This document shows positions 58,700 to 64,000 of a DNA stretch of 64,000 nucleotides, in pieces. Numbering within the stretch: position 1 is the first letter of the stretch; the number at the start of each line of letters is the position of its first letter. The notes beneath the pieces are model-generated. The model saw nothing but the letters and a program-made list of their open reading frames with translations. It made no database searches and had not been told where the DNA came from. Location: positions 1,955,001 through 2,019,000 of the forward strand of contig NZ_CP080544.1 of assembly GCF_019551435.1 (NCBI RefSeq), written 5' to 3'. Source of the stretch: Lysobacter soyae. GTDB lineage: Bacteria; Pseudomonadota; Gammaproteobacteria; Xanthomonadales; Xanthomonadaceae. A program made the translations under genes and the position numbers.

Positions 58700-59188
58700 A
58701 TGGCAACGAAGAAAGCAACCAAAAAGAAAACCACCACGCTGGCCAAGCGCGCGAGCAAAGTCGCCGACAAGGTCGCCAACGAAGCCAGCAAGATGGGCAA
58801 GATGATTGCGGCCGAATCCGAATCCACGTTGGCCAAAGCCAAGCGCGTGGTGAAGAAGGCCACCAAGGCCGTCGGCAAGAAAACGGCCGCTGTGAAGAAA
58901 GCCGCCACCAAGCAAGTCAGCAAGACCAAGAGTGCCTTGGCTTCGGCCAGCGCCAATGCCAAGGCGGAAGCCGCAGCACTGAAGCGCAAGGGCGCGGGCA
59001 AAAAAGCCGCGACCAAGAAGGCAGTGAAGAAAGTCGCGAAGAAAGCGACCGCGAAAAAAGCCGTTGTGAAAAAAGCCGCGGCGAAGAAGGCACCGGCACG
59101 CAAGACCGCCACCAAGAAAGTGGTGGCCAAGAAAGCCACTGCCAAGCGCGTCGTGAAAAAAGCGGCAAAGAAAGTCACAAAGAAATAA
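58700..59188 (+). CDS. Histone H1-like Lys/Ala-rich DNA-binding protein
   Basis: A 162-residue, extremely basic protein made of repeated KKA/KKAA/TKKA units (for example KKAVKKVAKKATAKKAVVKK), like HctB/AlgP-type bacterial H1 homologues that bind and compact DNA. The N-terminal ~90 residues are more mixed (VADKVANEASKMGKMIAAESESTLAKAK) and helical; the tail is almost pure Lys/Ala/Thr/Val. CAGGAG precedes ATG 58700. It lies inside the nrdJa-nrdJb pair in the same orientation. Whether it is nucleoid packaging or something linked to dNTP supply is open. Confidence 0.85.
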   Translation: MATKKATKKKTTTLAKRASKVADKVANEASKMGKMIAAESESTLAKAKRVVKKATKAVGKKTAAVKKAATKQVSKTKSALASASANAKAEAAALKRKGAGKKAATKKAVKKVAKKATAKKAVVKKAAAKKAPARKTATKKVVAKKATAKRVVKKAAKKVTKK

Positions 59189-59196
59189 GCAGTACC

Positions 59197-59219
59197 GGGC
59201 GCCCGTGATCCGGGCGCCC
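59197..59219. repeat. GC-rich hairpin between the histone-like gene and nrdJb
   Basis: Two copies of the self-complementary GGGCGCCC (59197-59204 and 59212-59219), 7 nt apart, can form an 8-bp hairpin. Only two T follow, so strong termination is doubtful; a partial attenuator before nrdJb is possible. Confidence 0.45.
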
Positions 59220-59247
59220 TTCCACCCAAACAAGGACTCGAAGCATC

Positions 59248-60039
59248 ATGGCCGTCAAGATTGAAAAGAAGATCAAGGGATATTCCGTAGTCACGCCCGA
59301 AGACAAGGCGCGCGAGGCGGCACCTTCGGTCATGGCGGACAGTGTGTCCTTGGAGGATCTCGTCGCCGTGACGCCGAAGGCCGACGTCATCCAGATGCAC
59401 GAGCGCATCGAGCGTCCGGAAGTGTTGATCGGCAGCACCTACAAAGTGAAATCGCCGCTGGTCGAGCACGCCATGTATGTAACGATCAACGACATCGTGT
59501 TGAACGCCGGGACCGAACACGAAATGCGTCGTCCGTTTGAGGTGTTCATCAACTCGAAGTCGATGGAACACTTCCAGTGGATCGTCGCCCTCACCCGCAT
59601 CATGTCGGCTGTGTTCCGCAAGGGCGGCGACGTCACCTTCATCGTCGACGAAATGAAGGCGGTGTTCGACCCGAAGGGCGGTTACTACAAATCCGGCGGC
59701 GTCTATATGCCTTCATTGGTGGCCGAGCTCGGCTCCATCGTGGAAGACCATCTCAAGACCATCGGCATGCTGCACGATCCGGAAATGAGCGAGCACCAGT
59801 TGGCCCTCATTGCCGAAAAGCGCCGCGCCTATGAAGAGCAAACGGTAAAAAAAAACCCTGAGCTGATCGCGTCGCAGGCAAACGCCAGCGAAACGCGTCC
59901 GGAAGATATCGCTGTGACCGGCGACGGCACGTCGTTTCCGCCGAGCGCCACGATGTGTCACAAATGCCACACCAAAGCGATCGTGATCATGGACGGCTGT
60001 GCCACCTGTTTGAATTGCGGCTACAGCAAGTGCGGTTGA
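59248..60039 (+). CDS. nrdJ: Class II ribonucleotide reductase C-terminal subunit (NrdJb)
   Basis: A 263-residue protein that supplies the part missing from NrdJa. The body (VKSPLVEHAMYVTINDIVL, EHFQWIVALTRIMSAVFRKGGDV) matches the C-terminal third of long class II reductases. The tail is Cys-rich: Cys237 and Cys240 (MCHKCH), then DGCATCLNCGYSKCG (Cys251, 254, 257, 262), the region that passes electrons to the active site. A run of nine A at 59847-59855 (codons ~200-203) precedes the tail, and both alternative frames stop within four codons. In Pseudomonas both parts are needed for activity. Confidence 0.92.
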   Translation: MAVKIEKKIKGYSVVTPEDKAREAAPSVMADSVSLEDLVAVTPKADVIQMHERIERPEVLIGSTYKVKSPLVEHAMYVTINDIVLNAGTEHEMRRPFEVFINSKSMEHFQWIVALTRIMSAVFRKGGDVTFIVDEMKAVFDPKGGYYKSGGVYMPSLVAELGSIVEDHLKTIGMLHDPEMSEHQLALIAEKRRAYEEQTVKKNPELIASQANASETRPEDIAVTGDGTSFPPSATMCHKCHTKAIVIMDGCATCLNCGYSKCG

Positions 60040-60073
60040 AATCTGCAGCGCTACACGAGCGATTCTGATTGCC

Positions 60074-60433
60074 TCAGAATCGCTTGCGTAATTGAACGAC
60101 GAGCACGAACAACGCGCAGGCACCGACCAACAACTTCAAGTGCTGGGTGTTTGACGGGAAGATCAGCACGAATCCGCGGCCTTTGATCAGTGCGGAGAAG
60201 CTGGAAACGCAAAACGGCATCGCGAACAAGCGAGCCGTTTGCCACGACCAAAATCGCTTCATGCCACCGACACTCAGCAACAGCGCGAATCCGATGATTG
60301 CGCTGATACCCAATGAGTTCAGCCAGATGGACCGGGTCGCGTCGAAGTACAGGTAAACGACGCCCAGATACCAAATCAGGTAGCAACACAGGACCGTGGT
60401 GGCAAAGTCCATGCGGGAAAGTTTCGAGCCCAT
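60074..60433 (-). CDS. Small four-helix membrane protein, unknown
   Basis: A 119-residue protein with four predicted membrane helices (TTVLCCYLIWYLGVVYLYF; SLGISAIIGFALLLSV; a weaker third around ARLFAMPFCVSSF; LLVGACALFVLVVQL). No family recognised. GGAAG before ATG 60433 supports the start. It is divergent from the arsenic operon, so a role in metalloid tolerance cannot be excluded, but nothing in the protein shows it. Confidence 0.7.
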   Translation of the reverse strand: MGSKLSRMDFATTVLCCYLIWYLGVVYLYFDATRSIWLNSLGISAIIGFALLLSVGGMKRFWSWQTARLFAMPFCVSSFSALIKGRGFVLIFPSNTQHLKLLVGACALFVLVVQLRKRF

Positions 60434-60448
60434 GTTCTTCCGGTTCAG

Positions 60449-60482
60449 TTGACGCGATTATTTGTTTCCATAATACTGGAAA
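60449..60482 (+). promoter_or_regulatory. arsR promoter and overlapping operator
   Basis: TTGACG (60449-60454), 16-nt spacer, TAATAC (60471-60476). The inverted repeat TTTCCA-N6-TGGAAA (60465-60470 and 60477-60482) frames the -10, so a bound repressor would cover it. The ATG is 7 nt after the -10, so the transcript is probably leaderless. Confidence 0.75.
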
Positions 60483-60483
60483 T

Positions 60484-60855
60484 ATGAAACTATCGGACGC
60501 ACTTGCCGGATTGGCGGCGCTGGGACACGAAACCCGTCTCCGCGCCTTTCGGGATCTCGTAGCCGCAGGTACCGAAGGTAGAACGGTTGGCAATCTACGG
60601 GAAAGGCTAAACGTACCCGCCGCCACGCTGACTGCACACCTCAACGTGCTTCGCCATGCAGGCTTGGTATCGGATAGCCGCGAAGGACGCTCCATCCACG
60701 TCACTGCGAATTACAAAGCGATGAACCAGTTGATCGATTACTTGACGGAAAATTGCTGCGAAGGCAGCGGCGGGTGCGGACCCGCGCCGGTGTGCCCGTC
60801 GCCGAAGGCGAAGAAAACGAAAGTGCATGCGCAATTCAGAGGAGCTGTGAAGTGA
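60484..60855 (+). CDS. arsR: ArsR-family arsenic-responsive repressor
   Basis: A 123-residue winged-helix repressor. The DNA-reading helix region is LNVPAATLTAHLNVLRHAGLV. There is no metal site in the usual alpha-3 CxCxxC position. Instead Cys91, Cys92 and Cys98 (ENCCEGSGGC) near the C-terminus match the spacing of the As(III) site in the Acidithiobacillus ferrooxidans ArsR; Cys104 is extra. It overlaps arsC by 4 bp (GTGA). The promoter at 60449 overlaps its likely operator. Confidence 0.9.
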   Translation: MKLSDALAGLAALGHETRLRAFRDLVAAGTEGRTVGNLRERLNVPAATLTAHLNVLRHAGLVSDSREGRSIHVTANYKAMNQLIDYLTENCCEGSGGCGPAPVCPSPKAKKTKVHAQFRGAVK

Positions 60856-61235
60856 AGCGCGTACTCTTTGTCTGTGTCGAAAACGCCAATCGCAGCCAAA
60901 TGGCAGAAGCGTTCGGTCATCTCTTCGGCGGTGACGATGTGCAAGTACTCAGCGCGGGTTCCAAACCTTCCGGGGTGATCAACCCGAAAGCGATCCAGTA
61001 CATGGCCGAGCTGGGTGTCGACCTGTCGAATCAGGCGTCGAAATCCCTGGACGACATTGACGGGACATTCGATGCCGTCGTCACCATGGGTTGTGGCGAC
61101 AAGTGTCCGTGGATTCCCGCCAAACGCAGGGAGGACTGGGCATTGCCCGACCCGAAACATCTGGATGACGATGACTATCGCGCTATCCGCGATGAAATCG
61201 GCGCGCGGGTCAAGTCACTCTTGTCCAGCCTCTGA
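60852..61235 (+). CDS. arsC: Arsenate reductase, low-molecular-weight phosphatase fold
   Basis: A 127-residue reductase starting with GTG, coupled to arsR by a 4-bp overlap, with GGAG seven nt upstream. The P-loop is CVENANRS (nucleophile Cys8, Arg14), and further cysteines are Cys81 and Cys85 in MGCGDKCPWIP, a CX3C arrangement unlike the CX6C of S. aureus ArsC. It reduces arsenate to arsenite; the MGCGDxCP pattern recalls mycothiol- or thioredoxin-linked relatives, so the electron donor is uncertain. Confidence 0.9.
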   Translation: MKRVLFVCVENANRSQMAEAFGHLFGGDDVQVLSAGSKPSGVINPKAIQYMAELGVDLSNQASKSLDDIDGTFDAVVTMGCGDKCPWIPAKRREDWALPDPKHLDDDDYRAIRDEIGARVKSLLSSL

Positions 61236-61909
61236 TGTCGCTGCTACGCAAACTCGCGGCCGAACTCCTCGGCACGATGCTGCTGCTGTCCTGCGTGGTC
61301 GGCTCCGGGATCATGGGCACGCAGTTGTCGCAAGGGAACGACGCCATCGCCTTATTGGCGAACGCGGGTGCCACAGCCGGTATTTTGTACTTGCTGATTA
61401 CCGTGTTGGGTCCGGTCTCGGGCGCACACTTCAATCCCGCTGTCACCTTGGTGATGCGTTTGCGCGGCGACTTGGGGACGAAGGAATCCGCAAGCTATGT
61501 CGCCGCGCAACTGATTGGCGCAATGGCCGGGGTGATGCTCGCGCATGCGATGTTTGATCAACACTTGGTACAGATCGGCACCCGCGTCAGAACCGGTCCG
61601 GCGCAATGGCTAAGTGAGGGCATCGCCACTTTCGGTTTGGTGCTGACGATCGTGCTCGGACTGCGTTTTCGCCAAAGTGCCATTCCCGCTTTGGTGGCAA
61701 GCTACATCTTTGCGGCCTATTGGTTCACGGCAAGCACCTCGTTCGCCAATCCCGCTGTGACGGTTGCCAGAGCGCTAACCAAGAGTTTTGCCGGCATTAG
61801 ACCGGATGATGTATTGGCCTTCGTTGCGGCCCAATGCGCGGGTGCGCTGCTGGCATGGGTCGCATCTAGCCTACTTTTGGACAGCGAAACGCGTCGCGAG
61901 ACGGTCTAG
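61235..61909 (+). CDS. Aquaporin/glycerol-channel family protein (AqpS-like)
   Basis: A 224-residue MIP channel with six helices and two NPA motifs: Asn67-Pro-Ala (HFNPAVTL) and Asn172-Pro-Ala (FANPAVTVAR) with the filter Arg179. It is coupled to arsC by a 1-nt TGATG overlap. In Sinorhizobium an ars operon with an aquaglyceroporin (AqpS) lets arsenite leave the cell; the same role is inferred here. No ArsB or Acr3 pump gene lies in the operon. Confidence 0.9.
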   Translation: MSLLRKLAAELLGTMLLLSCVVGSGIMGTQLSQGNDAIALLANAGATAGILYLLITVLGPVSGAHFNPAVTLVMRLRGDLGTKESASYVAAQLIGAMAGVMLAHAMFDQHLVQIGTRVRTGPAQWLSEGIATFGLVLTIVLGLRFRQSAIPALVASYIFAAYWFTASTSFANPAVTVARALTKSFAGIRPDDVLAFVAAQCAGALLAWVASSLLLDSETRRETV

Positions 61910-62430
61910 TTTTCGTCTGCCACTGCCGTCTGCGATCGCGTGCCCGCCATCGCCTGCCACACACCGTCACGCAACATGGGCATGCGATCAGTTTCTACGT
62001 GCGTCCCCCCGCCGCAGGAAAACGATTCCTTCCGACACGCCAGCGAAAAGACCAAGGCTTGTTGGCGCAATACTGGTCGGGACAGGGCGATAACTACGCG
62101 TTTGTCAGCCGCGATTCTGCGTTTGATGCCGGCCTGGTTTCGCAGGCACGTCGACGCGCGATTTGAATCCGGCCATGGAACGGTCAGAATTTCTGGCTGC
62201 GTTCAATATCGATTCATGAAAAAAGAAGGGGCGCGCGAACTTTTCGCGCAATGGCTGAATGCGAAAAACTGTCGGGATTGGCCGAGGTTTTTGCCAATTG
62301 AATCGCTTGGATTCCGTGCCGCGCTGCCACAACTTGTGATCGCGGGTGTTAGCGTTTTGTTCCGCGAAAAGGGAATCGATTCAGGATCTTACGTGCAGGG
62401 TGGAGCGTACTTTCCAACGGAGGCATCTCC
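61910..62430. other. 520-bp region without a convincing gene
   Basis: Nothing here has a clear family match or ribosome site. One frame (62216-62434, 72 residues, starting MKKEGARELFAQW) ends in an ATGA overlap with the next gene, but its amino acid pattern is not recognised and no ribosome site precedes it. Another frame (~61981-62163) reads through without a start. It may hold a promoter for the gene at 62431, or the remains of a decayed gene. Confidence 0.5.
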
Positions 62431-62847
62431 ATGACGCAACTCAAAACACCTCTCGCCGTTTCCATCGCTTTGGCCGCCATGATCATCGCCCCCGCTTCCA
62501 TGGCACAAACCAAAGGCAAGGCAAGCGCAGCCGTGAAAGCCACGCCGGCTGTACCGGCCATTCCTGCAACGCCGGCCGTCCCCGCTACGCCGGCCGCCAA
62601 CGCGGGCATGGACAGCAATGTTTCGACCCCGGTTGGCGATGCCAGCGTCGGTGTGAATGGCGCCACCCCGGCAATCCCGGCAACGCCGGCTGTACCGGCA
62701 ACCCCCGCCATGGGTGCCGAAGGCGCACCGCCGGCTGAGTCCGCACCGATGACCGGCGCGCCGGATGCCAGCATGAGTGGCAGCGCTGAGGCCGATGTCA
62801 AAGCCGACACCGGCAGCAAGAAGAAAAAATCCAAGAAGTCGCATTGA
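62431..62847 (+). CDS. Exported Pro/Ala-rich repeat protein
   Basis: A 138-residue protein with a signal peptide (cut after PASMA, residue ~25). The mature part has two blocks of a Pro-Ala-Thr-Val repeat, TPAVPAIPATPAVPATPA (38-55) and TPAIPATPAVPATPA (79-93), separated by a Gly/Ser/Val segment, and ends in a lysine-rich tail (KKKKSKKSH). The GGAGG ribosome site upstream is strong. No domain known; the repeats look like an extended spacer in the periplasm or cell wall, and the basic end could bind a negatively charged polymer. A terminator follows. Confidence 0.75.
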   Translation: MTQLKTPLAVSIALAAMIIAPASMAQTKGKASAAVKATPAVPAIPATPAVPATPAANAGMDSNVSTPVGDASVGVNGATPAIPATPAVPATPAMGAEGAPPAESAPMTGAPDASMSGSAEADVKADTGSKKKKSKKSH

Positions 62848-62863
62848 GCGAACGGCTTGACCG

Positions 62864-62900
62864 CAAAAGCCCCGGGCATTGCTGCCCGGGGCTTTTGTTT
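62864..62900 (+). terminator. Bidirectional-type Rho-independent terminator
   Basis: A perfect 15-bp stem CAAAAGCCCCGGGCA/TGCCCGGGGCTTTTG with loop TTGC, flanked by A and T runs. It can serve both the Pro/Ala-rich gene and the convergent MacB-like gene. Confidence 0.93.
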
Positions 62901-62921
62901 GCCGGCTGGCAACACCGTGAC

Positions 62922-64000
62922 TTACTGTGATCGAAGCGCTTCGATCGGATCGAGCAAGGATGCTTTGCGTGCCGGGTAATAGCCGAAGAACAAGCCGGTG
63001 GCCATGGAGAACGCGGCGGCCAACAGAATCACATTGAGATTGAGTGCCACTGGCAATTCACTGAACTTGGACACCAACAGCGAACCGCCGGCGCCCAAAG
63101 CGATACCGATCACCCCACCGATCAACGAGATCAACATGGCTTCGGCCAAAAACTGCCGGCGAATGTCACTCGGACCTGCGCCCACCGACATCCGCAAACC
63201 GATCTCGCGAATCCGCTCGGTGACCGAGACCAGCATGATGTTCATGATCCCGATGCCGCCGATGATGAGGCAGATACCGGCAACGGCACCCAAGAGTTTC
63301 GACATCAGGTTGGTGGTCTGTGTGCGTGTCGCAACAATCTGACTGATATTGCGCACGGCAAAGTCGTCATCGGCACCGGGTTCGATCTTGTGCCGCTGTC
63401 GCAGCAAACCTTCGATTTGTGATTGCGCGGCATCCAGATTCTTCGGACTGTCCACGCCCACACTGATTTGCTGCACGGCACCTGGCGGCATGTTGTTGGA
63501 CGTGCTGAGTCGACGCCGCGCGGTTTCCAGCGGCACCACCACCAAATCGTCCTGATCTTGCCCGAAGCCGCCTTGGCCTTTGGGATCCAAGGTGCCCACC
63601 ACGGTGAACGGCACGCGTCCCAATCGAATGGATTGACCGATACCGTCGTCGTCACCGAACAGGGCCTGGCGCACGGTCTCGCCAAGAATCACTTGTTTGC
63701 CGGCGCTGGTGTAGTCACGCGTGTCGAATCCCTCACCGTTTTTGATTGTCCAGCCGTTGATCGAAAACCAATCGGCTTCCACGCCCTGCCATGAGGTCGC
63801 CGCATTGCTTTCGCCGTTGACGACTTGGGTGCTGCCACGCAATGAACCGCTGACATATTGCGCTTCCGGTATTTCCTGACGAATGGCGTCGGCATCACCG
63901 TCATTCAACGTCCAGCGGCTCCCCTGGGCAACACGTGCGCCACCGCCCATGCCGCCGGCGCTGCCGATGTCCAGACGTTGCGAGCCAAGGCCGGACACAA
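62922..64000 (-). CDS. MacB-like ABC transporter permease, 5' end outside the window
   Basis: About 359 C-terminal residues of a MacB_PCD/FtsX-family permease; the frame is open to the window edge, so the N-terminus with the first helix is missing. Visible are the periplasmic domain and three helices: LLGAVAGICLIIGGIGIMNIML, AEAMLISLIGGVIGIALGAGG and VILLAAAFSMATGLFFGYYPA, ending in PARKASLLDPIEALRSQ, the standard family end. Such permeases act with an ATPase, a periplasmic adaptor and TolC to export peptides, lipids or toxins. Partner genes should lie upstream beyond the edge. Confidence 0.9.
   Translation of the reverse strand, partial: VSGLGSQRLDIGSAGGMGGGARVAQGSRWTLNDGDADAIRQEIPEAQYVSGSLRGSTQVVNGESNAATSWQGVEADWFSINGWTIKNGEGFDTRDYTSAGKQVILGETVRQALFGDDDGIGQSIRLGRVPFTVVGTLDPKGQGGFGQDQDDLVVVPLETARRRLSTSNNMPPGAVQQISVGVDSPKNLDAAQSQIEGLLRQRHKIEPGADDDFAVRNISQIVATRTQTTNLMSKLLGAVAGICLIIGGIGIMNIMLVSVTERIREIGLRMSVGAGPSDIRRQFLAEAMLISLIGGVIGIALGAGGSLLVSKFSELPVALNLNVILLAAAFSMATGLFFGYYPARKASLLDPIEALRSQ

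Noticed and set aside
62578-62715. CRISPR-like or tandem DNA repeat
   Set aside because: The repetition comes from Pro/Ala/Thr codons within a gene; there are no regular spacers.
62864-62900. Attachment site or transposon end
   Set aside because: The perfect inverted repeat with A/T flanks and convergent genes fits a terminator better; no integrase or transposase is nearby.

Overview
The window reads as one chromosome segment of a Gammaproteobacterium of the Xanthomonadaceae/Lysobacteraceae type. This rests on recognised proteins: a pyrophosphate-type phosphofructokinase next to a membrane H+-pyrophosphatase, adk-mpl, pcm-tolC-waaA, a class II ribonucleotide reductase split into two genes, and an ELM1-type protein beside glnE. 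It is an inference from gene content, with no rRNA to confirm it. Coding density is high. I see no prophage, insertion sequence, CRISPR array, tRNA or rRNA.

Layout. 1-6.9 kb: the end of hemL, a glyoxalase, a DedA-PAP2 fusion, mpl, adk and pfp. 7-10.7 kb: a pyrophosphate block with an H+-pyrophosphatase that carries a C-terminal OmpA-like domain, then soluble ppa. 10.7-16.3 kb: a LysR regulator divergent from pirin and yceI, then a GST, a lipoprotein, an Asp/Asn hydroxylase-fold protein and an ion channel. 16.3-18.4 kb: thiC behind a TPP riboswitch. 18.5-28.6 kb: envelope genes (pcm, tolC, waaA, lpxL-type acyltransferase, two glycosyltransferases, an O-antigen ligase-type protein, an ELM1-type protein) with a zinc-finger protein, a second pirin and a nitroreductase. 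28.6-35.7 kb: glnE, a CrtI-like oxidoreductase, and a LytS/LytTR two-component pair with a small lipoprotein. 35.7-37.9 kb: groES-groEL with a sigma-32 promoter and a CIRCE operator. 38-45.3 kb: recQ, dsbD with a doubled N-terminal domain, a TlpA-like protein, aroQ and accBC. 46.6-50.1 kb: an ABC exporter with a DesK/DesR-type two-component pair. 50.1-56.1 kb: an M17 aminopeptidase, a HAD phosphatase, an AI-2E family transporter, a YqjD/YqjE-like group and a DegP-type protease. 56.3-60 kb: nrdJa, a histone H1-like gene and nrdJb. 60.4-61.9 kb: a compact arsR-arsC-aquaporin operon. The window ends in a MacB-like permease cut by its edge.

How the genes connect. Glycolysis with PPi (pfp), PPi-driven proton pumping (hppA) and PPi removal (ppa) lie within 5 kb. 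The waaA/lpxL/waaL-like group builds lipid A-core, while DegP, DsbD and TlpA look after envelope proteins. Two signalling pairs each sit with their presumed targets. Several genes (the DedA fusion, lpxL, recQ, dsbD, aroQ, arsR) have a -10-like hexamer 6-7 nt before the ATG and no clear ribosome binding site, which suggests leaderless transcripts.

Most unusual features: the H+-pyrophosphatase-OmpA fusion; the nrdJa/histone/nrdJb arrangement with an A9 tract just before the NrdJb cysteine tail; the doubled DsbD sensor domain; a PAP2 domain without its PSGH histidine; a channel with a non-standard selectivity filter; and an arsenic operon that appears to rely on an aquaporin instead of a pump.
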